Assembly (NCBI GenBank): GCA_030746435.1
Contig: JASLMV010000011.1
Location: 1 to 64,000, forward strand
Reading direction: 5' to 3'
DNA: 64,000 bases
DNA from: Gammaproteobacteria bacterium
GTDB taxonomy: Bacteria; Pseudomonadota; Gammaproteobacteria; Steroidobacterales; GCA-2729495
Of this stretch, positions 39,318 through 49,036 are shown one piece after another. How positions within the stretch are numbered: the first letter of the stretch is position 1; each line of letters opens with the position of its first letter. A model generated the notes under the pieces. The model saw only the letters and a program-made list of their open reading frames with translations. It was not told the origin of the DNA and searched no databases. The position numbers and the translations under genes were made by a program.

Positions 39318-40826
39318 ATGGAACTTTTAAGCACAATAATCTGGTTACCGATCTTGGGCGGGGTAGTGATCCTGGCGCTTGGCGACCAACGTGCGCGCCC
39401 GGACCGCTGGCTGGCGCTGGCCGTTTCGGTTGTTACCTTCCTGCTGAGCCTCGCCCTGTGGACTGATTTCGATTTCAGTAGCGCGCGCATGCAGTTTGTA
39501 GAGCGCCTGCCGTGGATAAGCACCTTTAACGTGTATTACTACCTTGGCGTGGATGGCATCTCGACGCCGCTGATACTGCTCACCACTTTCCTGACGCCGA
39601 TGATTGTCATTGCCGGGTGGGAAGCCATCAAGCAGCGGCCGGCGCAGTATTTTGCGGCCTTCCTGATCCTGGAAGGGCTCATGATCGGCACGTTCGCCGC
39701 GCTCGACGCCATGCTGTTCTACGTGTTCTGGGAAGCCATGCTGATCCCGATGTTCATCATCATCGGTGTCTGGGGCGGGGAACGCCGCGTGTACGCGACG
39801 CTCAAGTTCTTCCTGTATACCTTCCTCGGCTCGGTGCTGATGCTGGTCGCACTGGTTTACCTCTACCTGCAGTCCGGAAGTTACGCGATCCTCGATTTCC
39901 ATGACCTGCCGCTGGCGAGCACGGAACAGACCCTGATCTTCCTCGCTTTCCTCATCGCCTTTGCGGTGAAAGTGCCCATGTGGCCGGTACACACCTGGCT
40001 GCCGGACGCACACGTCGAAGCCCCGACAGGCGGCTCCGTCATCCTGGCCGCCGTGCTGTTGAAGATGGGCGGCTACGGCTTCGTGCGCTTCAGCTTGCCG
40101 ATCACACCGGATGCAAGTTCGGCGCTGGACTGGCTGCTGATAGGGCTGTCTTTAATCGCGGTCGTTTACATCGGTTTCGTCGCGCTCGTGCAGCAGGACA
40201 TGAAGAAACTCATCGCGTACTCATCCATAGCGCACATGGGTTTCGTGACCCTCGGCTTTTTTATCGTCTGGGCCATCCTTGCGAACAACGGCATGGAAGA
40301 CCTTAGCGCGATCAGTATGGGCGTGACCGGCGGCATGGTGCAGATGATTTCGCACGGGTTGATCTCGGGTGCGCTGTTCCTGTGCGTCGGCGTGTTGTAT
40401 GACCGGATGCATTCGCGCCAGATCGCGGATTACGGCGGCGTGATTAACACCATGCCTAAATTCAGTGCTTTACTCGTATTTTTCGCGCTGGCCAATGCCG
40501 GCCTGCCCGGCACTTCCGGGTTTGTCGGTGAGTTCCTGGTGATACTCGCCAGTTTCCAGGCGAGCTTCTGGTACGCATTTCTGGCAGCGACCACGTTGAT
40601 ACTGGGCGCTGCGTATACCCTGTGGATGGTCAAGCGGGTGGTGTTCGGGGATATCGCGAACGAGAACGTGCAGGCCCTGCACGACATGAACCACCGCGAA
40701 GGCCTGATATTAATCGTGCTGGCGATTTCGGTGCTGGCGCTGGGGCTGTACCCGGCGCCGCTGGTCGAGATGATGGAACCCTCGATCGATAACCTGATCG
40801 CCCACATTTTGCAGTCGAAGTTGTAG
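39318..40826 (+). CDS. nuoM: NADH-quinone oxidoreductase subunit M
   Basis: Antiporter-like proton-pumping subunit (ND4 homologue), 502 residues. Seen: YYLGVDGISTPLILLTTFL, FYVFWEAMLIPMFIIIGVWG with the key Glu, VKVPMWPVHTWLPDAHVEAP, the Lys-bearing QQDMKKLIAYSSIAHMGF and MISHGLISGALFLCVG. ATG is preceded by a GGAAG-type site; 21-base gap from nuoL. Confidence 0.98.
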   Translation: MELLSTIIWLPILGGVVILALGDQRARPDRWLALAVSVVTFLLSLALWTDFDFSSARMQFVERLPWISTFNVYYYLGVDGISTPLILLTTFLTPMIVIAGWEAIKQRPAQYFAAFLILEGLMIGTFAALDAMLFYVFWEAMLIPMFIIIGVWGGERRVYATLKFFLYTFLGSVLMLVALVYLYLQSGSYAILDFHDLPLASTEQTLIFLAFLIAFAVKVPMWPVHTWLPDAHVEAPTGGSVILAAVLLKMGGYGFVRFSLPITPDASSALDWLLIGLSLIAVVYIGFVALVQQDMKKLIAYSSIAHMGFVTLGFFIVWAILANNGMEDLSAISMGVTGGMVQMISHGLISGALFLCVGVLYDRMHSRQIADYGGVINTMPKFSALLVFFALANAGLPGTSGFVGEFLVILASFQASFWYAFLAATTLILGAAYTLWMVKRVVFGDIANENVQALHDMNHREGLILIVLAISVLALGLYPAPLVEMMEPSIDNLIAHILQSKL

Positions 40827-40832
40827 AGCATT

Positions 40833-42269
40833 ATGGGATTTGTACCGCCCGAGTTCGGGCCCGCAATGGCTGAATTGATACTGGCAACAGGCATCTGCCT
40901 GGTGCTGGTCGTGGACCTGTTTCTCAGCGACCGGTCACGCGGAGTAACGTTGCTGTTGTCACTGGCCACCCTGACCGCGACCGCCTGGTTTGCCGGTGCT
41001 GCGGGCAGCGAAGGGGCGGTCTTAACCTTCGGCGGCAGCTATATCGCCGATCCGCTGGCGCGTTTGCTGAAGATGTTCACCCTGCTGATCGTGGCGGTGG
41101 TATTCGTGTACTCGCATGTCTACCTGAAAGAGCGGGAGCTCCTCAAGGGCGAGTATTACCTGCTGGGGTTGTTTGCCACGCTCGGCATGCTGGTCATGAT
41201 CTCGGCTTACAGCCTGCTTACGATGTACCTCGGGCTGGAACTCATGTCGCTCGCGCTGTATGCGATGGTGGCGTTCGACCGTGACTCGCCGGTTGCGGCC
41301 GAGTCCGCCATGAAATACTTCGTGCTCGGCGCGATAGCTTCGGGCGTGTTGTTATACGGCATGTCGATTCTCTATGGCGTAACCGGCACGCTGCGACTCG
41401 ATGACATCGCCATGGCGCTCGCGGCCGGTGAGAGCCAGCGGCCAGTCGTGATGCTGGCCACGGCGTTTATCATCGTCGGTGTGGCCTTCAAGTTCGGCGC
41501 GGTGCCGTTCCACAACTGGGTGCCCGACGTGTACCACGGCGCGCCGACCAGCGTGACCCTGTTTATAGGTACCGCACCCAAACTGGCAGCATTCGCGATG
41601 CTGGCCCGGTTGCTGTCTACCGCACTGGGGCCGGAGGCACTCGCGTGGCAGCCCATGCTGGTGGTGATGGCCGTGTTGTCGCTCGGCATCGGCAACGTGG
41701 TGGCGATTGCGCAGACCAACATCAAGCGCATGCTCGCGTATTCAACGATCGGCCACGTCGGATTTATCTTCCTGGGTTTTGCATCCGGCCTGCCGGAAGG
41801 GCGCCAGGCAGCACTTTTTTACACCATCATCTATTCGATCATGGCAGCGGGTGCATTCGGCATCGTGATCCTCATGAGCCGCCGGGGCTTCGAGGCCGAT
41901 GAACTGGACGACCTGAAAGGCCTGAACAGCCGCAGCCCGTGGTTTGCAGCCATGATGCTCATAGTCATGGTCAGCATGATCGGCATCCCGCCGTTCGCCG
42001 GCTTCTTCGCCAAGCTGTATGTCATTTCGGCTTTGTTGAATGCCGACCAGGTCTGGCTGGCGATAGTCGCGGTGCTGTTCTCGGTAGTCGGTGCGTTCTA
42101 TTACCTGCGGGTGATTAAACTCATGTACTTCGATGCGCCGGAAGAAGACATGCCGTTGCAGACGAGTATCGACATGCAGGTATTGCTTAGCCTGAACGGC
42201 CTTGCGGTGTTGTTACTGGGCCTGTTCGCGAACCCGCTGCTGGAGCTGTGTGCGGCGGCGATAGGTTAG
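40833..42269 (+). CDS. nuoN: NADH-quinone oxidoreductase subunit N
   Basis: Antiporter-like proton-pumping subunit (ND2 homologue), 478 residues, last gene of the operon. Seen: YLGLELMSLALYAMVAF, KYFVLGAIASGVLLYGMS, FKFGAVPFHNWVPDVYHGAP, NIKRMLAYSTIGHVGFIFLG and PPFAGFFAKLYV. No clear intrinsic terminator follows; a small convergent ORF ends 6 bases downstream. Confidence 0.98.
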   Translation: MGFVPPEFGPAMAELILATGICLVLVVDLFLSDRSRGVTLLLSLATLTATAWFAGAAGSEGAVLTFGGSYIADPLARLLKMFTLLIVAVVFVYSHVYLKERELLKGEYYLLGLFATLGMLVMISAYSLLTMYLGLELMSLALYAMVAFDRDSPVAAESAMKYFVLGAIASGVLLYGMSILYGVTGTLRLDDIAMALAAGESQRPVVMLATAFIIVGVAFKFGAVPFHNWVPDVYHGAPTSVTLFIGTAPKLAAFAMLARLLSTALGPEALAWQPMLVVMAVLSLGIGNVVAIAQTNIKRMLAYSTIGHVGFIFLGFASGLPEGRQAALFYTIIYSIMAAGAFGIVILMSRRGFEADELDDLKGLNSRSPWFAAMMLIVMVSMIGIPPFAGFFAKLYVISALLNADQVWLAIVAVLFSVVGAFYYLRVIKLMYFDAPEEDMPLQTSIDMQVLLSLNGLAVLLLGLFANPLLELCAAAIG

Positions 42270-42275
42270 CAATGC

Positions 42276-42461
42276 TTAGGTCAGGAAGAAGCGAACTATT
42301 CCGCCGCCTGCCGCAAGAACGCCGACCAAAAGTATCGCTTCATACCATCTGACCTTCTTGTAAGTCAGTAAGGTCTCGTAGAACTCGCGCTCAATTTGGG
42401 CACGCATGAGTTCATTTTGTACCCTGATTCGCTCCAGTTCAATGCGTTCTTCTTCGGTCAT
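42276..42461 (-). CDS. Small single-helix membrane protein, unknown
   Basis: 61-residue frame, not recognised. The N-terminal ~40 residues form a charged amphipathic helix (MTEEERIELERIRVQNELMR, then AQIEREFYETLLTYKK); the C-terminal part is one membrane helix (WYEAILLVGVLAAGGGIVRFF). The ATG at 42461 has no strong ribosome site. It is convergent with nuoN and divergent from the RHS-type gene, at the border between core and accessory DNA. Cytosolic helix plus C-terminal anchor is the look of a tail-anchored small protein. Moderate confidence that it is expressed. Confidence 0.5.
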   Translation of the reverse strand: MTEEERIELERIRVQNELMRAQIEREFYETLLTYKKVRWYEAILLVGVLAAGGGIVRFFLT

Positions 42462-42623
42462 GATTCGATTATAGCAATCGATATTTCATACAGTCTGCAG
42501 AATTTGAGCCCCTTTCGCGCACAAATCTATTTCTTCAAGAACGCATCCGCTATAGCTGTAGTCTAAGCTGATTGGCTGCTGCACCCTCCTGTGTATCCGA
42601 TCACAAATTACAGGAGTGGTAAG

Positions 42624-45600
42624 TTGGTTCGTATTCGATTTGGCTGGGTTGCACATATCTGTGTCTTACAGTTCTTTTGGATCGCAACTCAAGCAGCAGA
42701 GGTGCCCGGCTCAATTCCAGGCGAATTCTCGGTAGGGCGCAACGGCGATGCTCAGTACCGTATTCCGATAAATGTTGCGCCCGGAGCGGGTGGATTGGCT
42801 CCGGAGCTGGCACTTGAATACAGCAGCAGTGCTGGCGCCGGCCTAGCGGGCCAGGGCCTTGAACTCGGCGGCATTGGTGCTATCACCCGCTGCCGTCAAA
42901 CGTTGGCGCAGGATGGCCAGGTAATCGGTGTAACGCTGACGTCGACGGATCGCTTCTGCCTAAACGGCCAGCGACTGATTGTTGTTGCAGGTAGCTACGG
43001 TGATGCCGGCAGCGAATACCGCACCGAGATCGATCGCTTCTACAAAATTACTGCTAATGGCAGTGCAGGTAGCGGGCCCGAGTCTTTTACGGTCCGGCAT
43101 CCGGACGGCATGACCTATACCTACGGTGATAACGCCTCTGCACGCTTGGTTAACGCGACGGGGACGGTAAAAGAGTGGGGCATGAGCTTGGTTGAGGACA
43201 AGTTTGGTAATCGAATTACTGTGTACTACCAGACTCAATCGGAGCCCTCGGGTAACGAAACCGAGTACGTCCCAATCCACATAAGTTATTCCGATCCCCA
43301 CTGGTTCCCGCAGTACAAAATTGAGCTTGCTTATGAAAACCGGCCCGCACGTGATTACCGCAGCGGCTACCTGGCTGGCGCCAAGTGGGAGCAGTCCAAG
43401 CGTTTGCAGATCATAAAGACCTACCATGACACTGCGGTCGGGGCTGGTAACTACCAGCTCGTCCACACCTATACCTTCGCCTACGAAACTGAGCTGGCAA
43501 ACGGTACGGGTCGGAGTCGTCTTGAAAGTTTGACCTTATGTGGCCCGGGTGATTGTTTACCGCCTACAGAGTTTGACTGGCAGCGAGGAGAGGCCGGTTG
43601 GGAAGATCCTATGGGCACGGTGCCGGATACGGTCTTAACTCAATTCGGCGATTTTAATAGAGACGGGAAGATGGACGTGTTAAGCGCGGCGCCGAGTAGC
43701 CCCTGGTATGTCTACCATTCGAACGGGTCAGGATTCGATGTCGGTGTTCCGACCGGCGCTGTGCATTTTGAGGACTGGGATGCAATTTACATCGGTATCG
43801 GGCACTGGACGACGGTAACCGATTACAACGGGGACGGAAGGGATGATCATCTGTACATTGTTGATGATGACCCCGTTCCGTGGTGGCCGTTTGAATATGA
43901 GGTAGGACTCGCGTCTTCGTCTGGCACTTTTTCGCAGCTTGCTATACCTGACCCTACTTTGGTGACGCCTTCTGCGCCGGTCACTGCGGATATTGACGGC
44001 GATGGATTGGCCGACCTCATTCAGGACGAGAGCTTCTATTATAACGAAACAGGTTCGGGTGGAGACTATGGTCCGCCTAACGCTCTTCCATTGCCGCCCG
44101 GCATGACTGGTATCAATCAGGGTAGCTACTATGCGCCGTCAGTCAGCCCTATAGACATCAACGCAGACGGCAAGTCTGAAGTGCTTGCCAATTACTTCGA
44201 TGCAACCGATACCTACTGGTATGTAAGTGATTTAAACGCGGGAACTCATGAATACCTGGGCATGCAGGGGCACGAGGACAGGCCGGTTGTTCTGGATATC
44301 AATGGTGACGGACTTACAGATTTCCTGATCAGGAATGACGGCGACGATTTCTGGTCGATCACCATGGGAACAGGCAGTGGTTTTACGAGCCCTGTTGTTA
44401 CGCCCATTCCTTACAACGCGGGGCCACCAAGCGGGACAGAATTTCGCTCGTCCGTAGTCGTGGACTACGATCTGGACGGTCGGTCCGATATTTTGGATGA
44501 AGACGCTATTTTCCGGTCCAACGGAAACAATTTCGATTACACACCGATAACGACGTTGCCCTCTATACCTGTCAACGTGACTTCGTTGGATGTAACCGGC
44601 GAGGGCAATGCCGACCTTGTTTATCTGGTCAAACCCGATACGTCGTCAAGTCCGTATGGCTATACTCCCTGTAACCCCTGCGGTGTCGGGCAGCACAATG
44701 GTGCCAAGGCTGACCTCCTGATTGAGGTCATGGACGGGCACGGCAAAACCTTCCAGCCGAACTACGTATCTCTGTCAAACGCGAGCGCAGATGAGTATGA
44801 CGACAGCTACGAATATAACTATCCGATCGCTCGTACGGTACGCGACACGCGACACGTGGTCAGTTCATACGACGCGAGCGACGGAATCGGTGGCAGCTAT
44901 AATATTTCGTTCAAGTATTACAATGGCAAGCAACACCTCCGCGGCCGCGGATTCATGGGTTTTTCCAGGGTGCAGGAGACCGATTCGCGTAATGGCGTAG
45001 TTGTTGAGACTGACTACGAAACCGGGCATCCGTTCGTGGGGCGTGTGGGTGCCAAAATCAGGTATCAGTCACTGGGTGGTAACCAGATCAGCTCGTATGA
45101 TCCGGAGTGGCTTAGCAGCGAAACCTACACCGGTGTTGATTTTGTCTATCTGGATACATTAGAAACCCGGAAATACGAAGTGGGCGGACCTAATGACGGT
45201 GAGCTCATCACCATTACGACTGAGGATAACACTTACAATCTGACCTACGGTTATCTTACAAGCTCCGAAACGAAGGCCGCCCGCGCCGATTGGCCAAGTA
45301 TCTTCTATACGACGACTAAAACGGTAACTCCGTTCAGCGATTCGCTGGGTGCTGCCTGGTGGTGCCTGGGATTACCTGCGCAGGTCGACGAGACCCGACA
45401 GAACCCATGGGAGGCTCCCGAAACACGATCGACGACCTATTCCGGTTACCAGTCAGACTGCAAGGCACGCACAATTACGGAAGGTGCAAACGCAGCCCCG
45501 TCACAGCAACTCGTGACTGCGCTGACTTACGATACCGCCGGCAATATTGAAACCCGTATCCAGGATGACGGGGATTCGAGCACACCGGCAGAACCGCGCG

Positions 45601-48600
45601 AGACTCGTTTCAATCATGACGACTGGAATAATCGTGTGACGCGAGAGGAAAGAGTTCAGCCGGGCGAGGACAGCTACGTGGTTACTACAGGCTGGAATCT
45701 TCGATTCGGGCTTGAGAACTCAGTCACGGACGTCAATCTGCATACCACGACCACTAACTTTGATAACTTCGGACGCCCGACCGTTATCACACGCCCGGAC
45801 GGGGCTACCTCGGCAGTAAATTACCAGTTTTGCGCCGCCGTCACGTGTAATGATCCACTGGCCAAATACCGGGTGAACACATCAAGCTCCGATGGCTCCT
45901 ACGGGCACAAGGAATACGACACCTTCGCCCGCGAACTGGGAACGTACCAGTCGCTTACTGCTGCCCAGGCAACTGAGTCGTTCGTAGTGCAGGCGTATGA
46001 CGATCTGGGCCGAGTCATAACCAAATCCGCGCCTGGCATTCTTGGTCAGACGGCGATCAACACCGTGTTCACCCACGATCTGCTCGACCGAGTGATTCAG
46101 ACCGTTCAGCCGCTTGATGACGGTGTGCCTACGTCGACTATTGTCACGAGCTACGAGAAATGGATCAAGCGTGAAACGCGCAACGCCGACACGCCGTTAG
46201 CGGCCCAACACGATGCGCTGGGGCGCATGATGTCACTGACGGACGCGGCCGGTGTTACGTGGTTCAAGTACACGGCCTTTGACGATCTGAAAGAGGTTAA
46301 TGATGTCGCGAATAACAAGACCACAATCCAGTACAACGAACGCGGTTTCCGTACCTATATGGATGATCCCGACAGCGGGGAGTGGACCTATACCTACAAC
46401 GCATTCGGCGAACTTCGCTTCCAGACGGACGACCATCCGACAACTCCGCAGGTTGTCGAAACCCGCTACGATCGGCTCGGGCGTATGATCCAGCGGCTGG
46501 AAACAGAGGGAACTACCACATGGGAATACTATGAGAATGTTGCGGCTACACCCGTCGAAAAACGTGGCCTGCTGGAGCAGGTATCGATAACGCAGGGTGC
46601 TACCGAACTGTTTGCGGAAGCCTATGACTACGATTCGTTAAGCCGGCTGTCGAATTCAACGACCAGCATCGATGGCCGCGACTTCGAAATTGATCGAACT
46701 TATGACAGCGAAAGCCGCTTACAGACACTGACATATCCTGAAGCTGAGCAACCGTGGCCATCGAGAGCGACAGCAGTTTATAGTTACGATGGTGCAGGCA
46801 AGCTCGATCAGGTTACCTATGGCATTAATACCGTCTACGAGTTACTGGAAATAGACGGCTTCGGCAACGAAACAAAAGCCAAGCTCGGCAATGAATACCG
46901 AGTACGCGAGTTTTACGCAGCGACAGGCCTGCCAAAGACTATTCGGGCAGACTTAACGGACGGGGGCACCGCAATTCAAAATCTTGAATATGCGTGGTAC
47001 TCGCGCGGTAACCTGAGGTCTCGCCAACATTCGGGCACTAGCGATCTGCCAGCTATCGCTACCGAGGACTTCTATTATGACGAGGACTTGAGCGCAAGCG
47101 GCCTGGATCGCGTTACATCGGTACGTCTGAACGGTACTGAGACCTTGCGGCTGACATACGATGTGTTAGGCAACATCACCTCCAAGTCCGATGTAGGTAT
47201 TCTTTACAAGTACGGTGAAAGCGGCGCCGGTCCACATGCGGTGACCTCGATTGATACCGAAGAAAACCCAAATGATCGTACCTACAGCTACGACCACAAC
47301 GGCAACGTGCTGTCCCGTGAATTGGCGGGTAATTCGTTGCAGTGGACCTCATTCAATAAGCCATCTCTGATTAACTATGCGGGAGCAACGCTGTCCTTTT
47401 CTTATGGGCCAGACCGCGCCAGGTACCGGCAGGTTGATGGGGCCAAGACAATTTACTACATCGGTAACCTGTTCCAGGTCGAGCTAGAGGGCTCTAATGT
47501 CCGTTCAATTACCAATGTCTTTGCCAACGGGCAGGCGGTCTTTATAAATCAGTTGCAGAGTTTCTCAGCTCCCGGAGGTTGGCTGAACGAGTGGTATCTG
47601 CATCGTGACCACTTGGGCAGTGTCGACACACTGACAGACGGCAACGGTAATCTCGACCAGCGCTTCAGTTACGATGCCTTCGGTAAGCGGCGTAATGCAG
47701 ATTGGACGGCCGATACAAGCGATCTGTTACTGAGTACCGAACATGAAACTGATCGCGGGTATACGGGTCACGAGCACCTGGATCGGGCGAAGCTGATTCA
47801 CATGAATGGCCGCGTGAATGATCCGGTCATCGGAAGGTTCTTAAGTGTGGATCCAGTGGTGCAGTCGATTGATGCGCCGCAGGGGTTAAACCGCTACTCA
47901 TACGTGTTCAATAACCCGCTAACACTAATAGATCCGAGCGGGTTCGCTGTCGACAAAGATGACAAATGCGCCAACGGCGGTCCCGAATGCGGCTCACCTG
48001 CAGAGAAAGGTGAATCTCCTGAACCTATAGTAACAGTCAAGTACAAATGGGACTGTGGGGCAGGCTGTACAGTGTATGGCGCACCAACTGATGCCGTAGT
48101 CACTTATAATTTTGGGGATCTAGGATCATTTTCTCTTGAGGTTGACCTTGAATCCGGCAGTATTACCGGCGTATCAGATAGTCTTAGTGACGAGACAAGG
48201 AATACGCTTGAGGCTAACGGGTTGTTTGATGCTGCTACATTTCGAGGCGGAGACAACAGATCAAGTTGGCCAGCGCGTGGAGAATACTTGAAGTTTTTTG
48301 GTGGGGTCGACGGCGCATTAGGCTTTGGAGGAGAAGCTGATCTTGGTACATTTATTGGCCGAAATTCGGAAGGAACACTGCAATATGGGCTATACGTTGA
48401 GTATGGAGAAGCTTATGGCTACTCTCTCTCAACGGACTTTGGTTTTGAGCGACTTACGGGATTGGACTCTCTAGATGGAAGTCGGTCCATAAATGTTACC
48501 GGAAGCATTTGGTTTGGTTCTGGAACGGTAAATGTAAATCCAGATATACCTGTTGGTCAGCCCGGGCGAATTAATGGAGGCGGAGTAAATTACTCGTTAG

Positions 48601-48674
48601 GTCCGTTGCCGCTTGAAACTTATTTCTCAACCACTGTAACCCGAACGATTATTGAACTCGAAGGACCAAAATAG
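42624..48674 (+). CDS. Secreted SpvB/FG-GAP/YD-repeat RHS-type protein
   Basis: 2016 residues from a TTG at 42624, chosen because ACAGGAG lies 7 bases before it and a signal peptide follows at once (VRIRFGWVAHICVLQFFWIA, ending TQAAE); an in-frame GTG at 42591 would bury it. Domains in order: SpvB-like N-terminus (IPGEFSVGRNGDAQYRIPI, LALEYSSSAGAG); FG-GAP/VCBS Ca2+-loop repeats around residues 330-680 (DFNRDGKMD, DYNGDGRDD, DIDGDGLAD, DINADGKSE, DINGDGLTD, DYDLDGRSD); a TcdB-like middle (GRGFMGFSRVQETDSRNG); many YD repeats (YDDLGRVITK, HDALGRMMSL, YDRLGRMIQR); and the RHS core end HRDHLGSVDTLTDGNG, GRFLSVDPVVQ, NRYSYVFNNPLTLIDPSG (DPSG at about 1770). The last ~240 residues are a distinct tip, lower in GC. 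A polymorphic toxin is the likely role. Confidence 0.85.
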   Translation: MVRIRFGWVAHICVLQFFWIATQAAEVPGSIPGEFSVGRNGDAQYRIPINVAPGAGGLAPELALEYSSSAGAGLAGQGLELGGIGAITRCRQTLAQDGQVIGVTLTSTDRFCLNGQRLIVVAGSYGDAGSEYRTEIDRFYKITANGSAGSGPESFTVRHPDGMTYTYGDNASARLVNATGTVKEWGMSLVEDKFGNRITVYYQTQSEPSGNETEYVPIHISYSDPHWFPQYKIELAYENRPARDYRSGYLAGAKWEQSKRLQIIKTYHDTAVGAGNYQLVHTYTFAYETELANGTGRSRLESLTLCGPGDCLPPTEFDWQRGEAGWEDPMGTVPDTVLTQFGDFNRDGKMDVLSAAPSSPWYVYHSNGSGFDVGVPTGAVHFEDWDAIYIGIGHWTTVTDYNGDGRDDHLYIVDDDPVPWWPFEYEVGLASSSGTFSQLAIPDPTLVTPSAPVTADIDGDGLADLIQDESFYYNETGSGGDYGPPNALPLPPGMTGINQGSYYAPSVSPIDINADGKSEVLANYFDATDTYWYVSDLNAGTHEYLGMQGHEDRPVVLDINGDGLTDFLIRNDGDDFWSITMGTGSGFTSPVVTPIPYNAGPPSGTEFRSSVVVDYDLDGRSDILDEDAIFRSNGNNFDYTPITTLPSIPVNVTSLDVTGEGNADLVYLVKPDTSSSPYGYTPCNPCGVGQHNGAKADLLIEVMDGHGKTFQPNYVSLSNASADEYDDSYEYNYPIARTVRDTRHVVSSYDASDGIGGSYNISFKYYNGKQHLRGRGFMGFSRVQETDSRNGVVVETDYETGHPFVGRVGAKIRYQSLGGNQISSYDPEWLSSETYTGVDFVYLDTLETRKYEVGGPNDGELITITTEDNTYNLTYGYLTSSETKAARADWPSIFYTTTKTVTPFSDSLGAAWWCLGLPAQVDETRQNPWEAPETRSTTYSGYQSDCKARTITEGANAAPSQQLVTALTYDTAGNIETRIQDDGDSSTPAEPRETRFNHDDWNNRVTREERVQPGEDSYVVTTGWNLRFGLENSVTDVNLHTTTTNFDNFGRPTVITRPDGATSAVNYQFCAAVTCNDPLAKYRVNTSSSDGSYGHKEYDTFARELGTYQSLTAAQATESFVVQAYDDLGRVITKSAPGILGQTAINTVFTHDLLDRVIQTVQPLDDGVPTSTIVTSYEKWIKRETRNADTPLAAQHDALGRMMSLTDAAGVTWFKYTAFDDLKEVNDVANNKTTIQYNERGFRTYMDDPDSGEWTYTYNAFGELRFQTDDHPTTPQVVETRYDRLGRMIQRLETEGTTTWEYYENVAATPVEKRGLLEQVSITQGATELFAEAYDYDSLSRLSNSTTSIDGRDFEIDRTYDSESRLQTLTYPEAEQPWPSRATAVYSYDGAGKLDQVTYGINTVYELLEIDGFGNETKAKLGNEYRVREFYAATGLPKTIRADLTDGGTAIQNLEYAWYSRGNLRSRQHSGTSDLPAIATEDFYYDEDLSASGLDRVTSVRLNGTETLRLTYDVLGNITSKSDVGILYKYGESGAGPHAVTSIDTEENPNDRTYSYDHNGNVLSRELAGNSLQWTSFNKPSLINYAGATLSFSYGPDRARYRQVDGAKTIYYIGNLFQVELEGSNVRSITNVFANGQAVFINQLQSFSAPGGWLNEWYLHRDHLGSVDTLTDGNGNLDQRFSYDAFGKRRNADWTADTSDLLLSTEHETDRGYTGHEHLDRAKLIHMNGRVNDPVIGRFLSVDPVVQSIDAPQGLNRYSYVFNNPLTLIDPSGFAVDKDDKCANGGPECGSPAEKGESPEPIVTVKYKWDCGAGCTVYGAPTDAVVTYNFGDLGSFSLEVDLESGSITGVSDSLSDETRNTLEANGLFDAATFRGGDNRSSWPARGEYLKFFGGVDGALGFGGEADLGTFIGRNSEGTLQYGLYVEYGEAYGYSLSTDFGFERLTGLDSLDGSRSINVTGSIWFGSGTVNVNPDIPVGQPGRINGGGVNYSLGPLPLETYFSTTVTRTIIELEGPK

Positions 48675-48685
48675 TTGGTGCTGTG

Positions 48686-48991
48686 ATGATGGATGAAAAG
48701 CAAATTCTGCGTCAGACAAAGCGATTTGGCCCAAGGGCGATAAGCTTGATCGGGGCTATTGCAACTTCATTATTGTGCCTATTTTTTGTATTAGTTTGGC
48801 CTAAGGATCTTGTTGGAGTTATTATCGCGTGCGGTGTCCTTATGCTCTTTGTCGTATATCGTGGACGTCAAGCATGCCCAGAATGTGGCCAAAGTCTCCT
48901 TCAAAGACGTATCCGGATAGTTGGAAGAGATATCTGGGTTTTCCACCCCGTCATATCTAAAGAATGTGGCAATTGCAATTCACCTTTATAG
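48686..48991 (+). CDS. Small two-helix membrane protein with zinc ribbon (candidate immunity protein)
   Basis: About 100 residues, family not recognised. Two hydrophobic helices, ISLIGAIATSLLCLFFVLVW and LVGVIIACGVLMLFVVY, are followed by a probable zinc ribbon: CPECGQSL and, 24 residues later, CGNC near the C-terminus. The start is 11 bases after the RHS-type gene, so it is in the same transcript. Base composition is AT-rich (about 40% GC in the 60 bases from 48781) compared with flanking genes, like the RHS tip. Position and composition suggest it protects against the tip domain, which would put the target at or in the membrane. Alternative: an unrelated cargo membrane protein. Confidence 0.65.
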   Translation: MMDEKQILRQTKRFGPRAISLIGAIATSLLCLFFVLVWPKDLVGVIIACGVLMLFVVYRGRQACPECGQSLLQRRIRIVGRDIWVFHPVISKECGNCNSPL

Positions 48992-49036
48992 TCTTTTACT
49001 TCTTTAAGTCCTGAGATGTTTAGTGATGGTCAGTGC

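Noticed and set aside
48992..49036. IS or transposon end next to the RHS pair
   Set aside because: No transposase, terminal inverted repeats or target duplication could be seen anywhere in 42.3-50.3 kb.
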